From: Paenibacillus brasilensis
GTDB taxonomy: Bacteria > Bacillota > Bacilli > Paenibacillales > Paenibacillaceae
NCBI RefSeq assembly: GCF_009363115.1
Contig: NZ_CP045298.1
Location: 3,221,501-3,285,500 of the forward strand
Direction of reading: 5' to 3'
Length of the DNA stretch: 64,000 nucleotides
The first letter of the stretch is position 1. Each line of letters opens with the position of its first letter. Positions 35,133 to 44,449 of this stretch are shown piece by piece. The position numbers and the translations under genes were made by a program. The notes beneath the pieces were generated by a model that ran no database searches, was not told the origin of the DNA, and saw only the letters and a program-made list of their open reading frames with translations.

Positions 35133-36415
35133 TGCATCCAGCCTCCTTTACCCACCGTATCTGTCACCTCTGTAGCCGTGGGATGAGCAGGGGAGGCAGG
35201 GAGCATTTCTTCAGCAGCAAGGCCAATAGCTTCGTGAAGCTGTTGTTCCGTAAAGCTTACCCTGCTGACCTTTGCTCCAGTAAAATCAGCTTTTGCTAAA
35301 CAAGCACCTGTAAACGAAGCGCCAGTCATATCGGCTCCCACAAAGCAGGCGTCTGTCAGATCTACTCCGATAAATGAAGCTCCTTGCAGTGAGCTATCCT
35401 TGAAAACTGCCCCCTGAAGCTGAGCATGTTGAAAGCTGGCTCCCTGTAAGCTCGCTCTTGTAAAATTTACTCCATCCCATCCTAATGGCTCCCAATCCAG
35501 CCAAGCATCTGAACCATCATATCCACGATTCCCTGAAACGGCGTCCAGTACAGCCTCTTGCAGGGAGCAATCGCTAAAATCGGCTCCATAAAGCAGGCTG
35601 TATGAAAAGTCGGTTCCTTCCAGCTGAGCCTCTTGCCACACGGTTCCTGCGAGAATGCAGCTATGCAGTCGACTATGCTTCATCCTGATCTGGCGAAAGG
35701 CTGTATAGCGAAAATCCAAGGAGCTGTAATCTCCACCAGATAGATCAACTTGGCTCAAAGATTGGTAGCTATAGGACGATTCCTCTTTTTCCTCCAGCCA
35801 AGACTTTATGACGTTCGCATCCATTGGTCCTCGATCTTCCCGGTACACGGACACACTGTAATCCATATACTCTCCAACACGAATCTCGAATGCTTCTTCA
35901 CGATCCAGCGTCTGAAACTCTGGTAAAGCAACGGCTTGCTTCATAGCCTGTCGTATGAGACTAACGATCATCGTATGAAGATATCCCGCTGCTTCCAGCA
36001 TGAACTGTTCTAATTCAAGCTCGGCAAGAGGTAGCTGCCGCTTCAATGCTTCGGTCAAAAGTTGTTCACGTAAATGAGTCCAATAGGAAAAGACCCAACC
36101 TGCATCATACTCCAACGAAATGGGTACAGCATCAAGCATCCATAAGGCATCCGTAGTCTCGACCAGATAAACAGGCTTTTGCTCAAGCCATGTGGTACGC
36201 AGCATGGAATAGGTGATGTAACCGAGGCTGCCTTTAAGACCTTCTAGCTGCTTTTGCCGAACCAACTGACAAAAGGTACAAAAATGTTCCACTATATGCT
36301 GTAGTCGTTGGCCTTGTGTAGCTCTACATTTCAATGCCCATTCTTGGCGAATGAGAGACCATGCCTGAAGAAGAATCGCTTGTTGCTGATCTAACGTATC
36401 TGTTTGCTTTTCCAT
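35129..36415 (-). CDS. Pentapeptide-repeat protein of the VgrG operon
   Basis: The 428-residue protein has a helical N-terminal part (about 1-215) and two blocks of A(D/N)LXX-type pentapeptide repeats (about 225-300 and 325-400: SLQGASFQHAQLQGAVFKDS, ADMTGASFTGACLAKADFTG). These form a right-handed quadrilateral beta-helix. Such proteins recur in VgrG operons with DUF4280 and Imm11-like genes, perhaps as loading factors or effectors. It begins 12 bases after the VgrG stop. Precise role is unknown. Confidence 0.85.
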   Translation of the reverse strand: MEKQTDTLDQQQAILLQAWSLIRQEWALKCRATQGQRLQHIVEHFCTFCQLVRQKQLEGLKGSLGYITYSMLRTTWLEQKPVYLVETTDALWMLDAVPISLEYDAGWVFSYWTHLREQLLTEALKRQLPLAELELEQFMLEAAGYLHTMIVSLIRQAMKQAVALPEFQTLDREEAFEIRVGEYMDYSVSVYREDRGPMDANVIKSWLEEKEESSYSYQSLSQVDLSGGDYSSLDFRYTAFRQIRMKHSRLHSCILAGTVWQEAQLEGTDFSYSLLYGADFSDCSLQEAVLDAVSGNRGYDGSDAWLDWEPLGWDGVNFTRASLQGASFQHAQLQGAVFKDSSLQGASFIGVDLTDACFVGADMTGASFTGACLAKADFTGAKVSRVSFTEQQLHEAIGLAAEEMLPASPAHPTATEVTDTVGKGGWMQ

Positions 36416-36427
36416 TTTTAATCATCC

Positions 36428-37843
36428 TTAATTCGACTTCACTTCGCTGCCCTTCATGTCCGCCGAACCGCTTAATTCAATATGACTGCCGTTGCAATCC
36501 ATACGGAGCTGACTACCTGCGGACAGGCTCATCGTTTTACCCGCAGACAGGCTGAGATTGCCTCCTGCTGCAATATTCACTTGCTTGCTGCTCGTGATAT
36601 GAATGCCTTCTTTATCATCCAGCTTGATATAAATAGCGCCGTCCTTGCCTGTAACGACCAGTTCATCCGGCCCCAGCCGAATTTCCTTGCCATGTGGGGT
36701 TCGCCATATTTTCATTTGCGGATTGGAAAAATGGTTATGTGTACTCTTGCGATCTGCCCGTCTCACCGCACTGCCTGCCACGCCGTCTTCTTCCCGACTG
36801 CCGGGGAAATAAAGGGAAACCGAGTCGCCTTTTTCAGGCATAACGTACCAGCCAGTGTGACCACCGCCACTGTACACGGTTGAATAGTTGAACCAATGCG
36901 CTTTGCTTGCATCCTGCTGTTCATCACAATCCAGATGGATACGTACCTGATCCTGACGGACGTCCAGTACAACACCGCTTAACGAGGCACCTGCCAGCAT
37001 ATCCTGGTAGTAACTTTTTTGCCGAAATCCCTGATAGGAACCCAGCACATATTGATGCCGCAGCAGTCCTTGACTCATTGCGGTATAGGCCTCCATCACA
37101 TACAAGTTATGCCCCTGAAAATTTAACTGAGCGCCTAAGTCTAGCACCTCATCCGTTTCTACCTCATAAAAAATAAAATCATGCTCACTCAGTTTGGCCT
37201 GCTCATTCTCCTGAAAATAACGAAAAGGCAGCAGCTGCTTGCGCACCGTATAACGGGTATGATCAAGCACCGCCTGCGCGGGGCTCTCTTCAATACCAAA
37301 ATAAAACTTGGGACTGTCAAAACGGGCTACAGGCATCAGACTCGTATGATAGCGTGAGGCTATGCGTCTCAAGAATGCCCAGTCTGTCTCCTGATACTGA
37401 ATGGCAATCCGTCCGATGGCTTCTCCGCCAGTAGCTCCGTCAATGACATCCAGCCCTTCATAATCCTTACCTATGTGCTCCAGCATTTGAGGAATCGTCA
37501 TTTTCGTATATTGAAAAGAACGGGTGCGCTGCTTAATGTCCATCCGGTAGGTATGGGAAATAGCTTCCACCTCCAGATAGTACACACCCCGCACGACTTT
37601 TACCTCGACCGAGAGGGCAATCCCGCTGAATAGCGGCTTGCTGGCGCCGGATTCATCTCGTTGGCTCACCTCAATCACCGTGTTTTTTTCTGTAGCTTCC
37701 ACATAGCTGTCCTGCAAGTCCTCAGGTATCACACCCGTAAAATAAAGTCGGGTATGCTCGTTCAATTTTTTCGTTAAGGTAAGCTGCTCCAGATCAATTT
37801 GGTCATAAGGGTGAATTTGAATTTGATCGTATCCCAGGCTCAT
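36428..37843 (-). CDS. VgrG/Pvc8-family spike protein, short form
   Basis: This 471-residue VgrG parallels the one at 4.0-5.8 kb: VRGVYYLEVEAISHTYRMDI, YQETDWAFLRRIASRYHTSL and TGWYVMPEKGDSVSLYFPGS match collinear blocks there. It ends at the beta-helix (NIAAGGNLSLSAGKTMSLSA) and lacks the ~120-residue tail of the first copy. Its ATG overlaps the stop of the DcrB-like gene by one base. It should trimerise into a spike capped by the PAAR-like protein of the same operon. Confidence 0.88.
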   Translation of the reverse strand: MSLGYDQIQIHPYDQIDLEQLTLTKKLNEHTRLYFTGVIPEDLQDSYVEATEKNTVIEVSQRDESGASKPLFSGIALSVEVKVVRGVYYLEVEAISHTYRMDIKQRTRSFQYTKMTIPQMLEHIGKDYEGLDVIDGATGGEAIGRIAIQYQETDWAFLRRIASRYHTSLMPVARFDSPKFYFGIEESPAQAVLDHTRYTVRKQLLPFRYFQENEQAKLSEHDFIFYEVETDEVLDLGAQLNFQGHNLYVMEAYTAMSQGLLRHQYVLGSYQGFRQKSYYQDMLAGASLSGVVLDVRQDQVRIHLDCDEQQDASKAHWFNYSTVYSGGGHTGWYVMPEKGDSVSLYFPGSREEDGVAGSAVRRADRKSTHNHFSNPQMKIWRTPHGKEIRLGPDELVVTGKDGAIYIKLDDKEGIHITSSKQVNIAAGGNLSLSAGKTMSLSAGSQLRMDCNGSHIELSGSADMKGSEVKSN

Positions 37844-38520
37844 TATGATATCATTCCTTTCTCATTTGCAGGATAGGGGGAGGGCGTAAGGAGACGAAGG
37901 GATTGGCCCCAATATTCCGCTACAGGTAGCCACGCTTCAAGTTCTGCTTCCAGACAGCTAAAGGAGCCTATCACAACTCGTCCCTTTTGGATGAAAAGCA
38001 GCAATTCGTTGTATAGATTACCGTCTATCCCCGCTGCTACAAAACGAATCCGTCCGATTGAAAGCCCGGAATGATTGACGATCATGCCCGTCCCTAACCA
38101 GTTGCGAATGGGTTGTACAGATCGTAAAACATCTGCCATTTGCTCCACGAATTCGGAAAGCTCATCCGCTTCTAAAAACGAATCCGTAGGATTAAAACTG
38201 ATATTAATCGTTCCTTCTGCCGAGGTATAAATATCCTTTGGACGATGCTCCGAAGGGTATTTAATTACAGCCTGCTCCATTGGCATAGGACTAAAGGATT
38301 TGGGAATATAGAAGCCGATTTCTCCATCTAGTATCGTGCTTGGCTCCAACGCGAGGTGTTCATTTTGAATATGAAAGAGCTTATTTTCTTCAGACATGGA
38401 ACCATTCTGCTCTGATTCCTGAGCTTGAGCTGGAATGGATTTTAAATCACCGTTATTAGCTGTCGTCTGATCCCTCATTTTAGCTTTGAGGCTAAGAATA
38501 TGCTCGTCTAGATAGTTCAC
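37843..38520 (-). CDS. DcrB/DUF1795-like protein, first gene of VgrG operon 2
   Basis: After a charged, disordered N-terminus (about 1-45) the 225-residue protein shows the DcrB/PsbP-like alpha-beta sandwich of DUF1795: LEPSTILDGEIGFYIPKSFS, TINISFNPTDSFLEADELSE and a C-terminal half with GMIVNHSGLSIGRIRFVAAG. DUF1795-type (Eag) proteins chaperone effector transmembrane segments in type VI systems, so an effector or spike chaperone role is plausible here. It lies 49 bases downstream of the 50-bp element. Confidence 0.7.
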   Translation of the reverse strand: MNYLDEHILSLKAKMRDQTTANNGDLKSIPAQAQESEQNGSMSEENKLFHIQNEHLALEPSTILDGEIGFYIPKSFSPMPMEQAVIKYPSEHRPKDIYTSAEGTINISFNPTDSFLEADELSEFVEQMADVLRSVQPIRNWLGTGMIVNHSGLSIGRIRFVAAGIDGNLYNELLLFIQKGRVVIGSFSCLEAELEAWLPVAEYWGQSLRLLTPSPYPANEKGMIS

Positions 38521-38568
38521 AGAAAGCCCCCTTTTAGGAAAAATGTACAGCCGTACTTAAAACCCAGC

Positions 38569-38618
38569 ATATGTATTTATCGGTTAAAAGAGAGATTTAG
38601 TTTACAAAATGACCCATT
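38569..38618 (-). repeat. 50-bp element B upstream of VgrG operon 2
   Basis: It matches element A (6011-6060) at 48 of 50 bases. It overlaps the stop codon of the next upstream dehydrogenase gene and ends 49 bases before the first gene of the operon. Confidence 0.8.
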
Positions 38619-39489
38619 ACATCATCCCTTTTTGCTGTAATAATTCTTTAGTAGCACTCCATAGTTGGCGTTGCATGTTGATATCCCCACCAGGATATGC
38701 CGGTATTATTGACTTTCCAGTACCAACATTAAAATATCCACCTGTCACTCCTTGATATTGTGATTCTGTAGCTAAACGGACAATAATGTCCGTTCCTTTT
38801 CGCGGATCTCCGATATGCAAAGCCTTCAATATTTTTGCAAGTATCGAAGAAAATCCTAACTCACGGCCAAGGCCGGTAACGTTAAACCCTGGATTAAGTG
38901 CGTTAACAGTGACTCCAGTTCCATCCAACTGACGACCAAGCTCTTCCGTAAACATAATATTAAGTAGTTTAGTTTTTCCGTAAATCCTAGATGAGCCTGT
39001 TGCAGTAAAGGCGGATGTATCTGTTAAATCCTCTGGCAATTTTAGTTCACCATGGTTACGGGATGCTTCAGAAGCAACATTGACGATCCTTGCATTTTTT
39101 GAATCCATTAATGGCTGGAGTAAGGTGTGTGTTAACAGCCACGGCGCAAGATAGTTTACGGCTATCATTTCTGCAAATCCCTCGCAGGTTATTCGCTGTT
39201 CAAATCCATGTAATCCTGCATTGTTTACTAATATATCAATCTTTGGATAATTGGCTTTAATTTCATTTCCAATACGTTTGACATCTTTCATAAGAGACAG
39301 GTCTCCGAAAAAGAAGTTTACTTTTGCATTTGGTGCAAGGTCTTTTAGAATATTTTTAGTTATTTCTGCTCGTTGTTCATTTCTGGATGTTAATACCAGA
39401 TGTGCTCCGCTTTTGGCTAATTCAATTGCTGCCAATTGTCCAAGACCGCTCGTAGCACCAGTAATTACAATAATCGGATATGTCGACAT
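38617..39489 (-). CDS. Short-chain dehydrogenase (retinol-dehydrogenase-like)
   Basis: A 290-residue SDR with TGATSGLG (cofactor), the NNAG motif, catalytic Ser in VNVASEAS and the Tyr/Lys pair in IYGKTK. The long C-terminus (about 200-290) is typical of the RDH/WWOX-like subgroup that reduces lipophilic carbonyls. SRNEQR after strand 2 suggests NADP. ATG follows AAGGAGG. It is divergent from a MarR gene and shares with it the strong inverted repeat at 39587-39645, so the MarR protein very likely controls it. The natural substrate is unknown. Confidence 0.88.
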   Translation of the reverse strand: MSTYPIIVITGATSGLGQLAAIELAKSGAHLVLTSRNEQRAEITKNILKDLAPNAKVNFFFGDLSLMKDVKRIGNEIKANYPKIDILVNNAGLHGFEQRITCEGFAEMIAVNYLAPWLLTHTLLQPLMDSKNARIVNVASEASRNHGELKLPEDLTDTSAFTATGSSRIYGKTKLLNIMFTEELGRQLDGTGVTVNALNPGFNVTGLGRELGFSSILAKILKALHIGDPRKGTDIIVRLATESQYQGVTGGYFNVGTGKSIIPAYPGGDINMQRQLWSATKELLQQKGMM

Positions 39490-39586
39490 ATAAATACCTC
39501 CTTAAAATTCTTATAATATTTACATTCATATTTCACATGTCTATGCTCTATAGTCATCCCTGCTTCTTGACACCTAGCAAAACTAC

Positions 39587-39645
39587 AAATATGATTGACA
39601 TATATCAAGTATATGTTTTTTATTTGATATATGTCAATCATATTT
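39587..39645. promoter_or_regulatory. Divergent promoters within a perfect 22-bp inverted repeat (MarR operator)
   Basis: Two perfect 22-bp arms (39587-39608 and 39624-39645) are separated by 15 bases, and each arm contains TTGACA. The minus-strand promoter has TTGACA (39637-39632), an 18-base gap and TATACT (39613-39608), driving the dehydrogenase. The plus strand has TTGACA (39595-39600) and a weaker TTTATT box for the MarR gene. Repressor bound to both arms would cover both promoters. Confidence 0.85.
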
Positions 39646-39675
39646 AAACCAATCAATCAATGAGGTGAAAGCCCA

Positions 39676-40143
39676 ATGGAAAATAAAATTCATGATCAAA
39701 ATTCTGCAAGAGTGCAATTAGAACTGAATCTTGGTGAGCAGCTCAATGCACTTATAAGTGCATCACATGCACTTAATGTAAGAACTGCAGCACTTTTCGA
39801 TCCAGCCTTACAACCTGCAGCTTTTCTGATTGTACGTTGTCTCCTTTCATATGGTCCGGCAAGCGCTACATTTTTGGCGGAATCCACTGCCATGGATCGA
39901 AGCTCTGTTACTCGGCTTGTCACTCAGCTTAAGCGCATGAATTATGTGAAAAGTGAAACTCATCCTGAGGATCGCCGGGGAGTGTTGATTTCCCTGACAG
40001 CGTTTGGGCGCGAAAAAGCTCTGGACGCTTTAAAAGAAAAAGAAAATGAATTTTATAAACGCATTTCAACATGGGAGGATTGCAAGCTTGAAGCGTTTAT
40101 TGGGATGCTTAAGTGCTTTAACGGACAAGATTGCCAGGATTAA
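39676..40143 (+). CDS. MarR-family transcriptional regulator
   Basis: The 155-residue protein has the MarR winged helix: recognition helix MDRSSVTRLVTQLKRMNYVK and wing THPEDRRGVLISLT. N- and C-terminal helices would form the dimer. ATG follows GAGGTGAAAG. It is transcribed away from the dehydrogenase gene and probably represses both genes from the palindrome between them until a ligand or oxidant releases it. A Cys pair near the C-terminus (LKCFNGQDCQD) could sense redox state, which is inference. Confidence 0.9.
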   Translation: MENKIHDQNSARVQLELNLGEQLNALISASHALNVRTAALFDPALQPAAFLIVRCLLSYGPASATFLAESTAMDRSSVTRLVTQLKRMNYVKSETHPEDRRGVLISLTAFGREKALDALKEKENEFYKRISTWEDCKLEAFIGMLKCFNGQDCQD

Positions 40144-40600
40144 TGAGATTCGACATAAAGCATCGTATGAAGAATATAGGAGGCATTCAAATTTTTGCCC
40201 ATTGGGATGATTTTAACGTCTCGTTATCGTGATATTTATCATTGAAAATTACGTGCGATTCGTTACATTTTCCTGATTTAATGCATTGAATTAAATTGAC
40301 CAATGTTCAGAAAAAAAGAATCTCCTTCCTTTCCATTTCATCCCTAAATATGTCTACTAATTAGCAGTTGTATTTAGGCGTTTTTTGTCATACAATTCAC
40401 CTAATGCTACGGACTCGGTCTTAGAAACAGTAAGGTTTGGACGGTAAGTAGGACGTGGTCTCTTTGTTAATTTACGAATCGTTGTATTTTGTAGTCGTTC
40501 GAGCAGGACTGCGTCAGTCCAAAAAATTAATAATGTTTTGCGGACAGTTTTCCGGGTCATTAACATCTGATGATAAACATTTACGAAGGGGAGCGTTCTA
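40144..40600. other. Spacer between the MarR gene and the permease gene
   Basis: I see no convincing gene. An open minus-strand stretch (40357-40560) ending TYRPNLTVSKTESVALGELY has no start of its own and no recognised family; it may be a relic. The permease ribosome binding site (AAGGGGAG) is at the right end. Confidence 0.4.
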
Positions 40601-41968
40601 TTGGAATCGAAACAATTAACGAGAGGGCTAAAGCCACGGCACGTTGAGCTGATTGCGCTTGGAGGAACAATTGGCGTTGGCCTGTTTATGGGATCGGCAA
40701 GTACGATAAAATGGGCGGGTCCCTCTGTGCTGCTGGCGTATCTCTTAGCTGGGATTATTATGTTTTTTATCATGCGGATCATGGGGGAAATGCTGATTCT
40801 CGAGCCGGTGACGGGTTCATTTGCTACTTTTGCTCATAAATATATCAGCCCTTTGGCCGGTTTTTTGACCGCTTGGAGCTATTGGTTCTTATGGGTTACG
40901 GTTGGAATGGCAGAGGTAACGGCGATTGGAGTGTACGTGGGGTATTGGTTTCCGGACATTCCGCAATGGCTACCAGCCTTGGCAGGTGTAGTTATTATCG
41001 CGTTAGCCAATTTGGCGGCTGTAAAGTTTTATGGGGAATTTGAGTTTTGGTTTGCCATGATTAAGATCGTTGCCATTATCTTTATGCTGATTGTTGGCAC
41101 GGGCCTGATCTTCTTCGGCTTTGGTAATGGTGGACAACCGATTGGTCTCTCCAATCTATTCTCCCATGGCGGTTTTTTTGCAGGCGGATTAAAAGGCTTT
41201 CTATTCGCACTATGCATTGTAACGGCGGCTTATCAAGGTATAGAGATGGTGGGCATTACGGCGGGTGAAGCCGAAAATCCGAAAATGACACTGCGAAAAG
41301 CCATTAAAAACATTATCTGGCGTATTCTGATTTTTTACGTGGGTGCGATTTTTGTCATTGTTACGATTTACCCTTGGAACCAGATTGGCGAGATCGGCAG
41401 TCCTTTTGTCCTGACCTTTGCCAAAGTAGGGATTATAGCGGCTGCTGGCATCATTAACTTTGTTGTTCTTACAGCAGCGATGTCAGGTTGCAACAGTGGT
41501 ATTTATAGTGCGGGAAGAATGCTATATACATTGGCTAAAAACGGACAAGCCCCTAAGTTTTTCGGGAAAGTTTCCCAAAGCGGAGTACCTAGAAATAGCA
41601 TTATTACGACGATTTCCTTGCTGCTGATCGGAGTGCTTTTTAATTACTTATTACCTAATTCCAAACTGTTTCTGTACATCTACAGCGCCAGTGTTCTTCC
41701 AGGCATGGTACCGTGGTTTGCATTGGCGATCAGCCAATTTAAATTCAGGAAGAAGTGGAAAAACGAAATGAAGGATCACACCTTCAAGTCTCGTTTTTTC
41801 CCAATCAGCAATTACATCACCATTATCTTCTTATTGCTAGTGATCGTCGGGATGTGGTTCAATCCAGACACACGCTTGTCATTGATTGTAGGGGCATCAT
41901 TTATGGCGCTCGTCATTGTTGGATATTTTGTCTTTGGTATCGGAAAGCGGCAGAGAATTGAAGACTAG
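40601..41968 (+). CDS. Amino-acid permease (APC superfamily, AAT family)
   Basis: This 455-residue transporter has 12 predicted membrane segments and the APC signature in helix 1 ([20 protein letters not shown]). It also has [20 protein letters not shown] and the helix 8-9 region with [20 protein letters not shown]. These match the AAT group that imports aromatic amino acids, proline, GABA or D-Ala/D-Ser/Gly by proton symport. Substrate cannot be fixed by eye. The start is TTG with AAGGGGAG upstream. It is a single gene with a terminator at 42004-42052. Confidence 0.9.
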   Translation: MESKQLTRGLKPRHVELIALGGTIGVGLFMGSASTIKWAGPSVLLAYLLAGIIMFFIMRIMGEMLILEPVTGSFATFAHKYISPLAGFLTAWSYWFLWVTVGMAEVTAIGVYVGYWFPDIPQWLPALAGVVIIALANLAAVKFYGEFEFWFAMIKIVAIIFMLIVGTGLIFFGFGNGGQPIGLSNLFSHGGFFAGGLKGFLFALCIVTAAYQGIEMVGITAGEAENPKMTLRKAIKNIIWRILIFYVGAIFVIVTIYPWNQIGEIGSPFVLTFAKVGIIAAAGIINFVVLTAAMSGCNSGIYSAGRMLYTLAKNGQAPKFFGKVSQSGVPRNSIITTISLLLIGVLFNYLLPNSKLFLYIYSASVLPGMVPWFALAISQFKFRKKWKNEMKDHTFKSRFFPISNYITIIFLLLVIVGMWFNPDTRLSLIVGASFMALVIVGYFVFGIGKRQRIED

Positions 41969-42003
41969 AGGAAAACTAGAAGCTTGTTAAATATGTAAAA
42001 TTT

Positions 42004-42052
42004 GCCGAGTGCCATTCAGGCTATATCCTGAGTTCGCTCGGCTTTTATTTTA
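42004..42052 (+). terminator. Terminator of the permease gene
   Basis: GCCGAG (42004-42009) pairs with CTCGGC (42037-42042), with an inner TCAGG/CCTGA stem, followed by TTTTATTTT. Confidence 0.85.
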
Positions 42053-42173
42053 TGTGTGGTTATCTTTTTCACACAGTCAGCCTTAATATAAATAGAATCT
42101 AGTGTATTCTATATTCTATAGGACAGACTGTGGTACATCAAATAAATAAAGAACAAAATTATTCTTATCTCTT

Positions 42174-43254
42174 GACGGATTGTCAAGCCAAGTGCGACAG
42201 TTCCTGTGTGAAAGATTCGTGAGCGGTTTTCCACCCCAGGCATTTTCGGGGGCGATGGTTGATTAAATCTAGCGAGCGCTCCAATGCCACATCGGATACT
42301 TGGGCAAAGTCTGTGCCTTTAGGAAAGAACTCTCGAAGCAAACCGTTCGCATTCTCATTCGATCCTCTTTGCCAGGAAGAGTATGGGTCAGCAAAGTAGA
42401 TCTGCACGCCATGTGTGGTTTCCAGGTTCGCGTAACAGGCGAACTCTTTGCCTCGATCTGCAGTTGATGTTTGAAACACCCCAACAGGGTACTGAGAAGC
42501 CGCTACGCCAAAGGCAATCTCCATCGACAATGCCGTTCGATCGGGCATTTGAATCGCGGTGTACAAACGGGTTTTCCGTTCAATGAAGGTTGCCACACAG
42601 CCTTTGCTTTTCCCACGACCAGACACCACCGTATCTAGCTCCCAGTGTCCAAAGGTGTCCCGGGAACGGATCTCCTTGGGGCGTTCGGAAATCGACTTAC
42701 CCACGGCAAACTTCCCTCGTTTTTCAGCAGGCTGTTGCCGTTTACCTTTGTGCCGTAGCACCTTCACGTTCGCTTGGGCAAGGCGGCCTGCATAGAGCCA
42801 GCGATAGATGGTTTTGCAGCACACGGTGGGCTGGCCTTCTGCTCTAAAACGCTCCACGATCTGCTCAGGTGACCATGTCGCATGCAACTTCTCTTCGAGC
42901 TCTACCGCTTGTTCCTCTGTCCATTTGCCTCGGGGTACAGAGGCTCTACGGCGCTGCTCGTAAGCATGTTGGGAGCGCTGTGCATCGTAGGGCTCTAGCT
43001 CAGCATTCCGACGAATTTCCCGGCAAATGGTCGCATGATGTCGCCCCAGCTCCTCAGCGATGGCTCTTGAACTTTTCCCTTGCTGATGCAGGATTTCTAG
43101 CTTGCTTCGTTCGATTATGCTAAGATGTGAGTAGCTCATGGTGGATTCTCCTTGTGTGAATGTGGGTGTAGGAACTTTCATTCTACACGAATCCGGCCAT
43201 GGGCCCTTTTTTATTTATTTCCAGCAGGTGTCGCACTTCATATTACAATCCGTC
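42174..43254 (-). mobile_element. IS30-family insertion sequence
   Basis: The inverted ends are GACGGATTGT...AAGTGCGACA on both sides (26 bp with about 5 mismatches). One intact transposase gene fills the element. The 4 bases tctt occur on both flanks (42170-42173 and 43255-43258), a possible target duplication. It inserted between the permease terminator and the promoter of the secreted-protein gene. Confidence 0.88.
42183..43139 (-). CDS. IS30-family transposase
   Basis: The 318-residue DDE transposase has an N-terminal HTH (SHLSIIERSKLEILHQQGKS, AIAEELGRHHATICREIRRN) and an integrase core: FGHWELDTVVSG (Asp), TSTADRGKEFACY (Asp) and SSWQRGSNENANGLLREFFP (Glu), the last being the classic IS30 signature. 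ATG 43139 has AAGGAG 9 bases upstream; the ATG 42 bases earlier is less likely. The frame is intact, so the element may be active. Confidence 0.93.
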   Translation of the reverse strand: MSYSHLSIIERSKLEILHQQGKSSRAIAEELGRHHATICREIRRNAELEPYDAQRSQHAYEQRRRASVPRGKWTEEQAVELEEKLHATWSPEQIVERFRAEGQPTVCCKTIYRWLYAGRLAQANVKVLRHKGKRQQPAEKRGKFAVGKSISERPKEIRSRDTFGHWELDTVVSGRGKSKGCVATFIERKTRLYTAIQMPDRTALSMEIAFGVAASQYPVGVFQTSTADRGKEFACYANLETTHGVQIYFADPYSSWQRGSNENANGLLREFFPKGTDFAQVSDVALERSLDLINHRPRKCLGWKTAHESFTQELSHLA

Positions 43255-43271
43255 TCTTTCTAAAATTTAAC

Positions 43272-43300
43272 TGTCAGTTTAATTATTGAAACGCTATAAT
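43272..43300 (+). promoter_or_regulatory. Promoter of the secreted-protein gene
   Basis: TGTCAG (43272-43277) and a perfect TATAAT (43295-43300) are spaced by 17 bases. The -10 box overlaps the first ATG of the frame, which shows that translation must start further down, at 43332. Confidence 0.7.
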
Positions 43301-43331
43301 GCATTGTATTAAGAAAAAAGAAGGAGAAGGT

Positions 43332-44039
43332 ATGATGTTGAAAAAATGGCCATTATTATTCATGCTAGGTATTATCATGCTGGCATCTGTAGGCTGGAAC
43401 AGTGGAGTATCTCATGCGAGTTACTATTTTGAATACACTTGGGAGAAGTACAAGGGGACTGAGGCCAGGACCTACAAGTTGACTCCAGTACCTGGCAGAG
43501 CAGGACAAATGGATCAGAAAAAGTTCTTTGCTGCTATTAGCAAAACCCCGAATGTGTATGGAGGGTTCAGCGGCTATAGAACAGAGAAAACAACCGGAGT
43601 TGCGACCAAGAGTGTAACAGATGGGGGTTATAAATATTCGATTATTGATTCTGCTAGCAATCAGGAGCCTGAGGTCGTAGAGTATATAAATCCTACTAGT
43701 GGAGTTCCACATAAATGGAACGGAACCGATGATATTCGAGTTTTTATGAGAGGATCTGAAGCGGCTTCTTTGGCAGAGCTGTTTTATGAGGGGACTCCAA
43801 CTGATGGACGATATCAATTTAATGCTGACGATGTCTATTTAGTTACATTCCGGTCCAGTACAGTAAAACCGATCAGTGAAATGTCTGCTGAAGCGTTAGT
43901 TGAAGAAGGAACCCCAACGTTTATAAATCGAGAGTTGGTAGGCCAAATAAAGGGCAAAGATCCTGCTGCTTATCCGTCAAATGGAATTTTAAACGGCTAC
44001 TTTTATGTTTATAAGGGTTCTGAAGTAAAAGTGAATTAA
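43332..44039 (+). CDS. Secreted protein of unknown function
   Basis: From ATG 43332 (AGAAGGAGAAGG upstream) the 235-residue protein begins with a clear Sec signal peptide (LKKWPLLFMLGIIMLASVGW), with a likely cut after SHA. The mature part is Tyr-, Gly- and Thr-rich and of mixed charge (YYFEYTWEKYKGTEARTYKL, FNADDVYLVTFRSSTVKPIS). I recognise no family; similar exported proteins occur in Paenibacillus. A strong promoter and its own terminator make it a single-gene unit. Confidence 0.75.
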   Translation: MMLKKWPLLFMLGIIMLASVGWNSGVSHASYYFEYTWEKYKGTEARTYKLTPVPGRAGQMDQKKFFAAISKTPNVYGGFSGYRTEKTTGVATKSVTDGGYKYSIIDSASNQEPEVVEYINPTSGVPHKWNGTDDIRVFMRGSEAASLAELFYEGTPTDGRYQFNADDVYLVTFRSSTVKPISEMSAEALVEEGTPTFINRELVGQIKGKDPAAYPSNGILNGYFYVYKGSEVKVN

Positions 44040-44079
44040 AAGAGTAGACAGGATTTAATAAGCACATCTACACAAGAAC

Positions 44080-44142
44080 GAGATAACATTTTGTATTCTC
44101 CATGACAAATGCGGATACATGATGTTATCTCTTGTTTTATTT
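44080..44142 (+). terminator. Terminator of the secreted-protein gene
   Basis: GAGATAACAT (44080-44089) pairs with ATGTTATCTC (44122-44131), followed by TTGTTTTATTT. The stretch from 44143 to 44449 is AT-rich; I see no gene in it, and it presumably carries the promoter of the SLH-protein gene. Confidence 0.8.
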
Positions 44143-44449
44143 GTGTGCGTGATCGAAATAATAGCCGAATAAGGCTATAAACATTTAATTACCAATGAAA
44201 GCCATTGAAAAGTGATTGGGATATACGGCTTTAAAAGTATATTAATTAGCATAAGGACAGAATTACTTTTTTTTACTGGCCTTATTCAATTCCGGGGGGA
44301 TTATTCCGATAATTTAAATATACAGTTTGGTGTTAATGGAAATTAAAATTCGTTTGAAAACAAATGAGGTTATTTTCAAAGTTGAAACAGAAGGACAGGT
44401 GAAAATGATCCAATGCTATCTCATAGAGGAGGTGTAATAATCTAACATA

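Noticed and set aside
40357..40782. Minus-strand open frame overlapping the permease start
   Set aside because: Most of it is antisense to the permease. The tail in the spacer has no start and no known family, so it was noted only as a possible relic.
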